Positions 53,642 to 64,000 of a DNA stretch of 64,000 bases are shown piece after piece; the stretch's first letter is position 1, and every line of letters starts with the position of its first letter. This DNA is from Hemerocallis citrina (taxonomy: Eukaryota; Streptophyta; Magnoliopsida; Asparagales; Asphodelaceae). Both the position numbers and the translations under genes were made by a program. The stretch spans positions 48,935,896 through 48,999,895 of the forward strand of contig CM030366.1 of the NCBI GenBank assembly GCA_017893485.1, read 5' to 3'. The notes below the pieces were generated by a model. The model worked only from the letters and a program-made list of their open reading frames with translations. It made no database searches and was not told the origin of the DNA.

Positions 53642-56600
53642 CATCTACTCTCGAATTGTATTATATCATATTCGAGGTTGTTTATTGAATCCTGCAAGTA
53701 GATCTATATTGATTATCATATAACTGCTATTGTTATCTATCATTGGGATACTACGGATTTACACGAGCGAATCCATGTAGTAGTCTCGACTTCGTGCCGT
53801 CTTTTGCCTCCAATGTATAGAGATCTTGCATGCGTTCATGTAGTTAATTATTGAATATAGGAATAGAAATTATTATTGTATTTCATGTCATGACATCACA
53901 CAACTATTGTAGATTGTATACTAGTGTTGATTGCTTATATGATTGATGATGGTGTATTAGTTGATTGTGATTAGTAAGATTATGGATATTATACATCTTA
54001 ATACCATGTTCACATAGACGTAAGTTGCTGTGATTTATAATTGTTAACCCCTAACTCATCGTTGATAACATTTTAATCTTCTTATTCATGAAGAACATGT
54101 TGAAACCCTGAAATTTATTGCCAACCTAAACATTACCATGCTGTTTCAACCTATATAATTTCATCAAAATCAATAACTCTTTGAATATGAAATGTAGCCC
54201 CATGTTTCTAGTTTTCAGAACATCCTGAATTTTTGAATTCCGACTTATATTGCATGAGTTATGACCATTTTACTGCTGCCGCGCTGTATTTTCAGATTTA
54301 TACACATACCATGTTAAACTGATGAATTAGGTGAATTAATGATCAAATATTACCATGAAAATTTCCAGATTGATAGCCAACATGCTTGGGGTAATGAAAA
54401 TTATTTTTACTAATTTTTACAATGAATATTTACTGCTGTTACAACTGAAACTAGTTGACACTGATAACCAGCCAGAAACAGTAACCTGTGAAGAACACTA
54501 AAATTCACCTAGCTAATGTTGTCGGAATTTGGACTTTAAATATGTGTCACACGCCGCTTTCCAAAAGAGAATACGGAATACGGATATGCGACAAAAATCC
54601 AGCGAATGATTTTCATCATCTATAAGCTGTTCAAGAATCTTTACAACATCTCACGAAATAATCAGAGTCGGAAGCAAAAGTATCAACCAACATGCAGATA
54701 TGAACCAAAATACCAACAAGAATACTTGAAAAGATTATATAAATCTCAAATAGTCATGATCTGAATAAATCAAATATCCTGGCTCACATTGCCCAAATAC
54801 AAGAATAAATCCAAGTAGCAGATACAATTATTCATGAATAATAGGAAAATAAATAAATGTAGCGAGAGCTCCAGCAATTAATATCTCATCCTGCCTATTC
54901 CATCTAGCAGCTGATTTCCAAAATCTGCAATTTAATAAATTGCAGAAAAGAGGAAAAGAGAAAACAAGGTACTCATCAATTGCAAGTTACGGGCCGCTTA
55001 TAATGCAGGATACAAGTACATGGGGAACTAACTAATAGCATGGAATAAGCATGATGTCAAAATAAACAACTAGCATGGTAAGGTGAACAAGTACAAGTAG
55101 CATGTATCAAGTGTCAAGTGAACAAGTATCAGGTAAACAAACATCAAGTGGCAAGTATCGTGTAATCATGTAGTCAAATAACAAGTAAGCATGTATCATG
55201 TTCAAGTATCATGTATCGAGTTTTGTAGTGATTACTATTTAGGTAGCACTTCATGCATCCCAGCTTTTACTACATGGTTGCTACAACAAACAATTTCGTT
55301 TTAGATTTTATAGTGGACCATAGAGGGCAGTGTACTCAGGGACAAGCTCTCAAGTAAACAAGTATCAAGCTCCAAGTAACCAAATAAACAAGCTCCAAAC
55401 AAGCTCCAAATACCCAAAATATATCAAGCTCTGTGTCAAGTGTGCAAGTGCAATTTATCACATGTCAAGCTCCAAATTACCAAATATTAAGCTCCAAGTA
55501 TCAAGCTCCAAATATCACGTAGGATCAGTAGATCCCCTTTCGAGTACGCGTTTCTGAATTATCCACTGCTAGATCTTTTCCTTAAACCCTGACTTGGTTA
55601 TTTATTATTATTATTGTCAAACAAGCATGTATGTGTCACAAACAGGTCAAGAATAACTTAGCATGATCATGTAATAGGTTCAGGTTGAAAGATAAACAAG
55701 TACGGGTAATAGGTAACACACAAAAGAATGAAATAACCAAATCTCAAGTTCAGGACAGCAAGACTGTAGTAAAACTGAAATTCCCAGTGTTACAAATATG
55801 AAAATCTGAATCCGTCAAAATATCTGGAAAATAGACTCCCAACCAAATCTAGCGAGTATAAATAAGTCATATAGTATTTCACAAAATCATAACTCAAAAC
55901 TGATTTAAATCCAGAAAACACGTTCAGGCAGAAATCAGAAAATCAAATTCACAGTCAGGAAAATGGCATCAAAATATCTCAAATAAATCCAGGAAAAATC
56001 TAGAGTATTCCCCTATATGTCTAGTATCAGAATATAAAGTTTTAGAATTTTCCAGTAAAATTAGGCCAGTCATCAAAAATCATAAAATATCAACAAACGA
56101 TAGTTTGGCAAACCTGGAATTCCCAACACTGCTGTACGAAAACTGTAATATCTCGCAAACCATGAAACAAAATCCAAATCCGCCAAAGGGAGATGAAAAT
56201 AGACAAAATAATCCAACTTTCATATTTCATAAATATTTTTCATACAGTCAAAGGAATTAGGGTGAAAATACAATTCTTTACAAAACAGCGAGCAAAATAC
56301 AGCAAGTCTAGTTTTTATAAACAAGCATGAAACGGCATATAAATCTCATCAATAAAATTCACCAAAATTCTGGGTAATCTCTAAATAGATATAGAAAAAC
56401 TGACCAAAGTTTTAGATCAAAATAATATGTGTAGCACAAGTATCAAAATATTTTAATCATCAAAATCATCAAAAAACGAAATCTGGAAACAAATTACACC
56501 TCTGTAGTAAAACAGTCATATCTCACACATACGAAAACGAAATCGACCATGGTTAGAGGGGTTGGAAACCAGACAAATTTCTCTACAAATTATGTTTTAT

Positions 56601-57041
56601 ACTGAAATTAAGATTCTGACCTTAATTATGGTTTAAATTACTGATCGAGACCGATTATCGGTAAAATACAGAATTTCCTCAAAAACTAAAATCAACATAG
56701 ATCCAACAAAACTTGATCCGAACACAACCAAACATAAAATCGAGTCTACAAAGTGTCCAAACAACATGAAATAGGGTATACAATATGTCCGCAACAAGTA
56801 TCTCACATGGGTCTCACAAGCACATGAGTTCTCATAATTGTTTCACATACACATCATATCAAGAACGGGCAAAACCTAGGGTTGTTTCATGTCAAATTTT
56901 GTATCGTGATTCAAATATGGTCAAACACTATAGAGACAAACTCATCAAGAATATCACACACACGAGTTGTCTCTAGTTACCAACTACACTACAAGCGATA
57001 TTTATGACTTGTATCATACAAAGAAATTTGACTACAAGTTA

Positions 57042-57050
57042 CTTGCCTGA
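57042..57050 (-). other. Candidate GC-type 5' splice site in solo LTR
   Basis: The minus strand reads TCAG then GCAAGTAACTTG, with the exon ending at 57047. The motif including the following TAACTTGTA is shared with 1622 and 8178. Confidence 0.55.
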
Positions 57051-57149
57051 GAGACGACGACGGAAATGGCACAAGAGCAAGAATAACAGGAACGGATTTC
57101 CAGGCATGAACACAACGAACGGATCGAACGAGCACATGAACCAATCACC

Positions 57150-57400
57150 AACACAAGCACAGATCTCAATGATCAAGAGGATGATCAAGATCAGATCAAA
57201 TAGACGGTTGAGATCAAGACTGATGAAGATCAAGGGATCCGACGGCTAGATCCAAGAGAAGATCAAGATCAAGATCGAACGGCCAAGATCCACTAGATGA
57301 TGATGATCGAATGATCAAGATCTTAATGATCAAATTGATCGAACGGTCGAGATTGAACATGATCAAAAACCCACATGATCAAACAAACCAACAACCCAAA
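57150..57400. repeat. GATC-dense tract
   Basis: About twenty GATC tetranucleotides occur in roughly 230 bases, mostly as GATCAAGATC-like units. One per 256 bases would be expected. The mirrored tract at 53312-53560 has about seventeen. Confidence 0.9.
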
Positions 57401-58028
57401 ACCGCAAGAACGGTGAGAGCACACACTCCAACAACAAGAGCAACGATAAGAGCAACACCACACACAACGCATCGGCGAAAGCACAGTGCTAGGGCTGAGG
57501 GGCTGTGGTGGAGAACGGCAGGGGGACTAGCCGGCGATCGCTACAGTCGCGGCTGCAGTCGGCGTCGCCTAGGGAAGGCACGGCCAGCAACGTACGAGGG
57601 AGGGAGGTGCTGTAGGACGGGGGAGCACCGCAGAGGGGGAACCAGGGCTGCTGACGGGGCAGCGGTTGGCGGACCGGCGGGAGGCTGGAGAGGGGAGTAA
57701 CGGCTCCTGGAAGACGTTGCTGTTGACTTCGAGAGAACAACACAACGCACAAGGAGGCAGTGCACATAGGGGCAGTGCAGCATCGCAGGGCTGCCGTCGA
57801 AGGAGTCAGGCGCAGGGGGTGCCGGGGCGCTGGCGACGCTGTTGGAATCGCGTCGCGACACAGGGGGCAGAGGATTAGGAGGGATGAGATAGGGAGATGG
57901 GGTTGGGGTGAGGCAGAGCAGGGAGAGATTGAGATGGGGTATGGAGGAGGACGGGAGATGGGGAAGAAGATGAAACGACCGGGGGGGGGGGGGGGGGGGT
58001 AAAGCAGATGGGTAAAATAGGGTGGGGG

Positions 58029-58036
58029 TATATATA
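58029..58036 (-). promoter_or_regulatory. TATA box of the solo LTR
   Basis: The minus strand reads CCTATATATACCCCC, followed 30-48 bases later by a run of 19 C, then CT/GC-rich leader. Confidence 0.65.
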
Positions 58037-58604
58037 GGATGGGATAATTAGGGTTAGGCTGATATGGGTTTGAATGGGTAATGGGTTGTATAGGGTTTCG
58101 GGTGTGGGAAATTTTATAAATGGGTATAGGTTAAGTAGACAGTGGTTAGTTGGGTTATTGGGTTTAAAATGGATAATGGGTTTATAAATGGGTGTTAGGA
58201 AAATACAATAACAATAAAAATATACAATTATATTTTATAGAAATTTTTAATAATAATAATAAAAACAATAACAATTAAAATAATAATAATATCAGTATTA
58301 AAAATAACAGTAATAATAATAATAATATTGACAATAATAATAATAAGAAAAGTGATAAAAACAATAATAGTAGTAATAATAATAGAAACACAGGTAATAG
58401 TGAAAATAATAAGATTGGTATTATAATATAAATTCGTTGGAAAATAGAAACAAATAAAACCATTGATTAAAATAGACTTTAATAGAAAGTCCAATAATAT
58501 ATTTTAACAAAAATAGTTCAAAAGCGGAAAACTAATTTACAAAAATTTTAAATACTGAAAATACACACAAAATATATTTTTGAGAAAACAGGGGTTACAA
58601 TATG

Positions 58605-58690
58605 CGTTGGAACCGGGCAAGAGTCTAGTTTCTAGAACTTTTGACGGATCTACATTTTCTATTCTATAGCAGCGGTGATATGGCTTAAAA
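58605..58690 (+). repeat. Continuation of the split plus-strand LTR
   Basis: TTTTGACGGATCTACATTTTCT and neighbouring bases match, in reverse, 55790-55860 of the solo LTR and 6950-7000 of the complete element, exactly where the plus-strand LTR stopped at 54544. Similarity fades by about 58690, where the Tat LTR is taken to begin. Confidence 0.7.
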
Positions 58691-59266
58691 TAGGGTTAAA
58701 TCGGAACCGTCCAAATCGGACGCGAATCTCAAAGCCTAGGGGCGAAATGGTAATTTTACCTATAAATGGGTCTGAAGCGGGTACTGGGTCTTCTCTTTGG
58801 GAAACCCAATAGCCCGCAAATGGGCCCATCTTGACTGGGTGTGGGTTTCAACCCGCAGCGAACCCGGCCCAGCAGGATAGAATTAGGGTTTCTGATTAAT
58901 CCTAATCAACGGCCCTGATTCGTATCTATCCTTTCACTGGAAATTAGGGATTACATTCCTTATCTGATCACAGGGATTACATTCCTAATCTGATCCCTAA
59001 GGCGACTATAAATACCCCCCATCCACCATCGTTAAGAGGTAATCAATCTTTTGCCAATTTATGCTCTCTCATAATCATTCCTGATTACTGACTTGAGCGT
59101 CGGAGGGTGCGTCGCTGGGATCAACCCCGGTGTCTCGCACTTTTTGCAGGTTAACGGCGGGATTCAGCGGTCAAACTCCGGCGGATCAGGTCTCAGGTTT
59201 GCTATTCAAGTTTTCCAAGAATCCACAAATACTGTCTGTTTACCCCCACACCAGATTTAGCGGTAA
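58690..59266 (+). repeat. 5' LTR of the Tat element (start approximate)
   Basis: It ends just before the PBS at 59268. The right part, with ACTTGAGCGTCGGAGG and CCCCGGTGTCTC, is typical of this LTR group. A 27-bp duplication with GGATTACATTCCT lies at about 58940-58995. The left boundary is uncertain by tens of bases because no second LTR is in the window. Confidence 0.65.
59007..59014 (+). promoter_or_regulatory. TATA box of the Tat LTR
   Basis: TATAAATA within GACTATAAATACCCCCC, about 260 bases before the PBS. Confidence 0.75.
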
Positions 59267-59267
59267 C

Positions 59268-59286
59268 TGATTGGCACCGTCTGTGG
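59268..59286 (+). other. Tat-type primer-binding site
   Basis: TTGGCACCGTCTGTGGGAA, one change from the TTGGCGCCGTCTGTGGGAA common in this retrotransposon group. It uses a different tRNA from the Tekay and copia elements here. Confidence 0.8.
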
Positions 59287-59338
59287 GAAACACCACGAAT
59301 AGCAGCCTTCCCTCTTCCCGTTGGTCAGGTCTTCTCCA

Positions 59339-60208
59339 GCCATGCCTCCAAGGAAACTCAGATCCAGAGGGTCCAACTGTGGACCTACCCCTCCTCCAAC
59401 ACAACAAGAGATTCCCCAGCAAACCGTTCTGCCGACGGGACCTGGCCCGATGCCTAATCAGGCCCTTCAGCAGAACCAACCTCCTCCTCAGAATCATCAA
59501 CCCCCTTGTGGTCAAACCGGTCTCCAGAATGCCGGTGCGGGGGGCTCCTGAGTAGACCCTCAGAAGCAACCACTCCATTAGGACCATGTCTCAATACACA
59601 ATGCCTCTACGGATTCTATGGCCTCCCACAATTCCCGAGCTTCCGACCTTCGCAATACCATCCTCAATCGACAGAAGGATGAGAATCTTCGCCGCCGTCT
59701 GGATGAGAAGCGGACCCGAGAGGGAGCCTCCCGCCAACAACGTCCAGATGAGCGATCTCCTCACTACTGAGACTACAGAAGGTTCCCTACCTGAAGAGGG
59801 CGGAGAGAGTCCCTCGAGCATCACAGAAGAAGACCCCATTCCCTTGCTGGTCGACAACATCAGAGGAACGATGAGGCACCCATCACTCGTGCCGAGTTCC
59901 AGCAATTCCAAGCAACGGTGTTGCAAGCTCTCAACCTCCGACCCAACAACAATAATACCCAAAGGGTTCCTACTCCCCCATGGGCCCAAAGTCCTCACCA
60001 TCGGTCCATAACTCCTCCTCTGGCTTCTAATGACCAACAGCATATTCCTAGTCCTCGCCGCTCCCAGGGTTACCGTCACCGTAGTCCCCGCTCCCCTTCC
60101 TATGAAGACGAGTCTAGGGGCTCGTTTGACTACCGTCGGAGGGACGATGCTCTCTACCGCCGTCTCCACGAGATGGAGAGGCGCATCGGCCGAATAGACA
60201 AGGGATGA
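59339..60208 (+). pseudogene. Tat gag N-terminal region
   Basis: ATG at 59342 opens a Pro/Gln-rich frame (PPRKLRSRGSNCGPTPPP) interrupted by stops at 59549 and beyond. The same frame resumes with RAEFQQFQATVLQALNLRPNNNNTQ, SPRRSQGYRHRSPRSPSYED and DDALYRRLHEMERRIG, ending at a TGA at 60206. Basic, disordered N-terminal sequence like this precedes the capsid in Tat gag. A frame change to the next section occurs between 60208 and 60264. Confidence 0.75.
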
Positions 60209-61320
60209 GGAGTTAAGAGGAAGAACCATCCGCCCGAGCAGACCTCCCTTCTCCCGAACCATCATGGAGGCTCCTATCCCAAGAGGTTTCAAACCCCCGC
60301 AGTTTGAAACTTACTCGGGGGAGTCAGACCCCGTGGACCACATTGAAAGCTTTAAAACCCTCATGCTAATCCACCAAGCTTCCGATGCCTTGTTGTGCAA
60401 AACCTTTCCCGCCACTCTTAAAGGTTCAGCTCGGGAATGGTACTCCCGACTCGCCCCGTCCTCCATATTCTCCTTCGAACAGTTTGAGACCCTCTTCATC
60501 ACTTATTTTGTGAGTAGCAGACGAACGGAGAAGACCAGCATCTCGTTACTCCAGCTCTGCCAGGAGAAGGGGGAGAAGTTGAGAGACTACGTAAGGAGGT
60601 TCACTGCAGAGGTAAGATCCATCTCCTCCCTCGACCAGTCAGTTGCGGCGGCCGCCTTCCAATCAAATGTCCTTAACTCTAACCTCTGCTCCTCCCTCGC
60701 TAAGAAGCCTTCGCATAATTTTGCCGACCTCCTTCTTAGGAGCGAGAAGTAAATTTGGGCCGAAGAAGCCGAATATCTCTCGGGCGTCGGAGGGTCTACC
60801 TCCGGGACAAAAAGAAAGGCAACTGAAGAAGAAGGGGTCAAGAAGCTTCAGAAGGACAATGGCGGTCAGCACCGACCTCCCCCCAGATTTGAAAAGTTCA
60901 CTCCTCTTAACGCCAACATTTCCACAATTCTCATGGAAGTCGAAAAGGAGGGGGTGATACATCCTGCGCCAAAAATGAACACCCCTGGCAAGAAGAGGGA
61001 CAAAGAGAAGTGGTGCCGCTATCACCGGGACCATGGCCACGACACCAATGATTGTCGGGCCCTGAAGAACGAGATGGAAGCCCTCATCCAGAGGGGGCAG
61101 CTGACCAAGTTCGTGAGAAAGGACCGAGCCGATCTTCCTCCCCCGCCTCGGGGGGCTAACAAGCGTCCTGAACGCGATGAAATGCCCGAATTTAAAGAGG
61201 AGCGTGTCCTACACCTCATTCATGGGGGCCCAATGGGGGGCTCCTCCAACTCCTCTCGAAAGGCGTTTATAAGGGAAGTTAACTCGGTTCGCACCACACC
61301 TCCTCCTAAAGGTCTCGAGT
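60209..61320 (+). pseudogene. Tat gag capsid and zinc-binding region
   Basis: Capsid-type segments are PRGFKPPQFETYSGESDPVDHIESF, ATLKGSAREWYSRLAPSSIFSFEQFETLF, LLQLCQEKGEKLRDYVRRFTAE and FADLLLRSEK. A TAA at 60750 replaces Tyr, then AEEAEYLSG. The nucleic-acid-binding motif CRYHRDHGHDTNDC (C-x2-H-x4-H-x4-C, about 61014-61055) is followed by LKNEMEALIQRGQLTKFV and the gag tail ERVLHLIHGGPMGG. Gag packages RNA. A shift near 61310 separates it from protease. Confidence 0.88.
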
Positions 61321-61900
61321 ACCCATCACATTCTCAGATGAAGACCTTGAGGGTGTCCGAACCCCCCATTGTGACGCGCTTGTCATCAACCTCCATATGG
61401 CGAACTTTAAGGTGGAGAGGATCCTGGTGGACAATGGTAGCTCCGTTAACATCCTCTTCCTCGCCACTTTCAAAGGCCTCAAACTATCCCGGAACAGACT
61501 TAAGCCCGCCGGCTACAGACTCCATGGGTTCACGGGAGTACCAGTAACTATTGAAGGGGTAATCACCCTCGATGTAACTGCTGGCAAAACTCCTACCACC
61601 TGGACGGAGCCGATGGAATTTATGGTCGTTGATGTCCCAACTGCGTATAATGTGATTCTAGGCCAACCCGACCTAGCTGCCCTAGAAGCCGTTCCTTCGG
61701 CATATCACCTCAAGATGAAATTCCCCACCTGGGCAGGGGTAAGGGAAGTAAAAGGTAGTCAAGAGATAGCCCGCAAGTGCTATATGACTTCAACAGGGGG
61801 TCCAGTCCTCTCCCTCGAAACACTTGAAATACCTCAAGAGAATGTCCGACCAATGTCCGAGCCGGTGGATGAATTGGAGGAAGTGCTCTTCTCTGAGCAA
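61321..61900 (+). pseudogene. Tat protease
   Basis: The frame reads PHCDALVINLHMANFKVERILVDNGSSVNILF, where VDNGSS is the aspartic protease active-site segment of this group, LKPAGYRLHGF, GVITLDVTAGKTP, EFMVVDVPTAYNVILGQPDLAAL (the conserved Y-N-x-I-L-G-x-P element) and KFPTWAGVREVKGSQEIARKCY. It is uninterrupted into RT. The minus-strand copy at 39938-40421 is the same protein. Confidence 0.88.
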
Positions 61901-62540
61901 GAACCGAGCCAAAAGTTCTTTGTTAGCAAGACCCTCCCATTTGCCCTATGCTCCGACATAGTCCAGTGCATCCGAAGGAACCGCGACCGTTTTGCTTGGT
62001 CCGCTGCGGACATGCCAGGAATCTCCAAAGAGCTTCTAGTCCACCACCTCAGCGTTGCACCGGGGTCCAAACCGGTCCAACAGAAGAGGCGCAAGTTCGC
62101 TCTCGAGTGCCAGCAAGATATAAAAGAGGAGGTGGACAAGCTCTTGAAGGCTCGGTTCATACAAGAGGTCAATTATCCCGAATGGCTCTCGAATGTAGTG
62201 ATGGTAAAGAAGTCCAAAGGGACCTGGAGGATTTGCATCGACTTTACCGACCTCAACAAGGCATGCCCCAAAGATCCGTTCCCTCTTCCAAGTATCGATA
62301 CTTTGATTGATGCCACTTCGGGCCATGAACTCCTCAGCTTCATGCACGCCTTCTCAGGCTACAATCAGATTCGTATGTTTCCCCCGGATATCCCGAAGAC
62401 CTCCTTTGTAACCGATCAGGGCCTCTACTGCTTCAGGGTAATGCCCTTCGGTTTAAAGAATGTAGGTGCCACTTATCAATGCCTCATCAACAAGTTTTTT
62501 CAAGCATGGTCGAAATATGGAGGTATATATTGACGATATG
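61901..62540 (+). pseudogene. Tat reverse transcriptase
   Basis: Motifs are RFAWSAADMPGISKELLVHHLSV, EEVDKLLKARFIQEVNYPEWLSNVVMVKK, WRICIDFTDLNKACPKDPFPLPSIDTLID, GYNQIRMFPPDIPKTSFVTDQGLYCFRVMPFGLKNVGATYQ and, after a shift near 62500, MEVYIDDMLVKS with an intact YIDD active site. The frame is open from 61397 to 62533, the longest intact coding stretch of the window. Confidence 0.93.
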
Positions 62541-63340
62541 CTTGTAAAGAGCATCCACGAGGCCGATCATGTGGCCGATCTGCAAGAGGCATTTGACGTA
62601 CTCAGAAAGCACGATATGAGGCTCAATCGAACAAATGTGCGTTCGGAGTCTCATCCGGGAAATTCCTAGGCTTCATGTCAGCCAAAGAGGAATCGAAGCT
62701 AACCCCGAGAAGATCAAAGCCATATTAGACATGGCTCCCCCGAAGAATGTTAAAGAGGTTCAGAAGCTAACGGGTCGCCTGGCAGCCATAAGGTGCTTTC
62801 TTTCCAAGTCAGGGGAAAGTGTTTTCCCTTCTTCAAAGCTCTCAGGGGGGCTAAAGGGTTCGAGTGGGGTCAGCAACAACAAGACTCATTCGAGCAGCTG
62901 AAGGCTTACCTAGTCAATCCTCCTCTCCTCAGCAAACCTGTTTCCGGGGAAGCCCTCTACCTCTACTTAGCCGCCTCCGAGCAGACCCTCAGCGCTGTCC
63001 TCATGAGGGAAGAAGATAAGACTCAAAAGCCCATCTATTACGTGAGCAAGGTACTTCGGGATGCCGAGCTCCGCTACTCAAGGATAGAGAAGATGGCATA
63101 CGCCTTAGTCATGGCCGCAAGAAAGCTTCGCCCATATTTCCAGTCCCATTCGGTGGTCGTTCTTACCGACCAACAGCTGAAACAAGTACTCCACAAGCCA
63201 GAGACCTCCGGTCGTCTCATGAAGTGGTCTATCGAGCTGAGCCAACATGACATATCGTACCAGCCTCGAACCGCAATAAGGGCTCAGGCCTTAGCTGAAT
63301 TCATCATCAAGAATACCATCCCCGAGGTCAACCAAGCAAT
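62541..63340 (+). pseudogene. Tat connection region and gypsy RNase H
   Basis: Shifts at about 62640 and 62805 break the connection region ([36 protein letters not shown]). The RNase H frame then reads LYLYLAASEQTLSAVLMREEDKTQKPIYYVSKVL, RYSRIEKMAYALVMAARKLRPYF, VVVLTDQQLKQVLHKPE (catalytic Asp) and WSIELSQHDISYQPRTAIRAQALAEF. In this domain the first Asp is replaced (LYLYLAAS), as is usual for Tat. Confidence 0.88.
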
Positions 63341-63720
63341 GAAGGGACCGCCTGTCTGGTCGATTTATGTAGATGGGTCCTCTTGTAACGAGGGAAGCAG
63401 AGTCGGGGTCATTCTAGCCGGTCCAGATGATTTCGTCCTCCAATACTCCCTTCGCATCAACTTCAAGGCCTCTAACAATGAAGCAGAATATGAAGCACTC
63501 ATAGCCGGCAAGGCAGGGGCGTAGCGCCTCCGAATCTTTAGCGACTCTCAGCTGGTCGTAAATCAGGTCCTAGGCGAGTACGAGGCACGAGATGATCGAA
63601 TGGCTAAGTACCTAGCCAAGGTCAGGAATCTCATGGCTCTATTTGAAGAAGCTCTCATCCAGCGAATCCCCCGAGAAGAGAATTCCCAAGCCGATGCCCT
63701 CTCCAAGCTAGCCTCCTCCT
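63341..63720 (+). pseudogene. Tat second (archaeal-type) RNase H
   Basis: The sequence carries WSIYVDGSSCNEGSRVGVIL (Asp), INFKASNNEAEYEALIAG (Glu), a TAG at 63522, RLRIFSDSQLVVNQVLGEYEARDDRMA (Asp) and PREENSQADALSKLASSS (last Asp). All four acidic residues are present, unlike the minus-strand copy. A few codons are missing around the stop. This second RNase H is thought to replace the weakened first one in Tat elements. Confidence 0.9.
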
Positions 63721-64000
63721 CCCTCCAAGGTCTCGAGCAGATCGTCTTGATCGAGGTGCTCCTGAAGCCAAGTGTAGAAGATGAAACTTCCGACTCGATG
63801 GAATCGCTACCTGTCCTGCTTCAAGATAATTGGATGAAACCCCTAGTGGAATTCCTAAGGGATGGGCTCCTCCCCAAAGACCCTAAGGAAGCTCGCCGAG
63901 TAAGAACCAGAGCGGAGCGGTACACCCTAGTCGAGGGGATCTTGTACAAGCGCTCCTTCACACAAGTAGACGGCAGGCCTTATTTGAGGTGTCTCTCCCC
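63721..64000 (+). pseudogene. Tat linker to integrase, runs off window
   Basis: The frame continues IVLIEVLLKPSVEDETSDSMESLPV, LQDNWMKPLVEFLRDGLLPKDPKEARRVRTRAERYTLVEGILYKRSF and TQVDGRPYLRCLSP, matching 37830-38100 of the minus-strand copy. It is open to the end of the window. Confidence 0.88.

Larger units (their letters stand above)
51747..54544 (+). repeat. Plus-strand Tekay-type LTR, first part
   Basis: It begins TTTAACCCCCG (expected TGTAACCCCCG) after the polypurine tract. It aligns in inverted orientation with 55860-58599 of the following solo LTR: GC-rich island (52640-53300), GATC-dense tract (53312-53560), then AAAG/GCAAGT donor-like motif at 53635. An (ATT)n run lies at 52118-52215. 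The LTR resumes at 58605. Frames in the GC-rich island, such as the one at 52740-53360, are Pro/Ser/Arg-rich and not recognised. Confidence 0.85.
54545..58599 (-). mobile_element. Solo LTR inserted in a related LTR (4.06 kb)
   Basis: On the minus strand it begins TGTAACCCCTG at 58599 and ends GGCGTGTGACA at 54545, with the duplication ATATG at 54540-54544 and 58600-58604. No internal region or PBS remains. Minus-strand landmarks are TATA at 58029, a C-run (57981-57999 in complement), a GC-rich island (about 57420-57980), a GATC-dense tract (57150-57400) and a donor-like CAG/GCAAGT at 57047. It is in opposite orientation to the LTR it split. No gene is seen; frames in the GC island are low-complexity. 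Confidence 0.93.
58690..64000 (+). mobile_element. Tat-type Ty3/gypsy element, 3' part beyond window
   Basis: In order: LTR, PBS, gag, protease, RT, gypsy RNase H, second RNase H and the start of integrase. Protein segments such as NYPEWLSNV, TDLNKACPKD and CRYHRDHGHDTNDC, and the double RNase H, place it with the Tat lineage (Retand-like). Gag and pol are broken by several stops and shifts. It is closely related to the minus-strand copy at 26570-40588. Confidence 0.9.

Noticed and set aside
57489..57861. Overlapping long frames on both strands in GC-rich DNA
   Set aside because: Several frames are open at once because of low stop-codon density. The composition is Pro/Arg/Gly-rich and there is no recognised domain. 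It lies within a solo LTR.

Overview
This window is plant nuclear DNA made almost entirely of transposable elements; I find no intact host gene, tRNA or rRNA. The element types (Ty3/gypsy chromoviruses of Tekay type with a C-terminal chromodomain, Tat/Retand-type Ty3/gypsy with two RNase H domains, Ty1/copia, a BED/hATC-type hAT, a plant LINE, PIF/Harbinger-like and hAT-like MITEs), iMet-tRNA primer-binding sites and AT-rich base composition indicate an angiosperm with a repeat-rich genome. I cannot name the species.

Layout. 1-5588: a truncated Tekay-type LTR (1-2495) sits in the 3' LTR of an internally deleted Ty1/copia element (2496-4562), which itself sits in the end of a plus-strand Tekay-like LTR (4563-4752). 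That LTR is followed by its leader, a short Glu-rich fragment and a scrambled junction. 5589-17782: a complete 12.2-kb minus-strand Tekay element with target duplication TTCCT. It lies inside the reverse transcriptase of a second minus-strand Tekay element (17783-21594), and its own gag carries a solo LTR (13758-15414, TSD GCGGA). 21595-25102: a solo LTR with TSD GATTT. 25103-40588: a minus-strand Tat element (integrase at 26570-27526, RT/RNase H/protease at 37552-40588) with a tandem-repeat 3' region and an accessory reading frame on the opposite strand. It is split by a complete 10.0-kb plus-strand Tekay element (27527-37551, TSD AGACT) and capped by an hAT transposon (40589 to about 42850). 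42850-46533: small elements and a 5'-truncated LINE. 46534-50431: a minus-strand copia element (TSD AATAT) carrying a PIF-like MITE and an hAT-like MITE. 50432-58690: a copia integrase fragment, then a plus-strand Tekay-type LTR split by a solo LTR of the same broad family in opposite orientation (54545-58599, TSD ATATG), which makes a large imperfect inverted repeat. About 58690-64000: a plus-strand Tat element running off the window, with LTR, PBS, gag, protease, RT and both RNase H domains.

The coding regions are retroelement gag/pol genes, all broken by stops, frameshifts or deletions, so the elements look non-autonomous. The most interesting structure is in RNA processing. Several Tekay-type LTRs carry a consensus 5' splice site (GC- or GT-type) and the gag start codons lie just after 3' splice sites; such a leader intron would remove the primer-binding site from gag mRNA. 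Two different Tekay elements also carry what looks like an intron at the same place at the gag/protease border. An accessory acidic coiled-coil frame lies upstream of gag in one of them. The palindrome AGTCGACT recurs in three unrelated LTR families.

Boundaries given with target-site duplications are read directly from the sequence. Lineage names come from recognising protein motifs, not from a database search.
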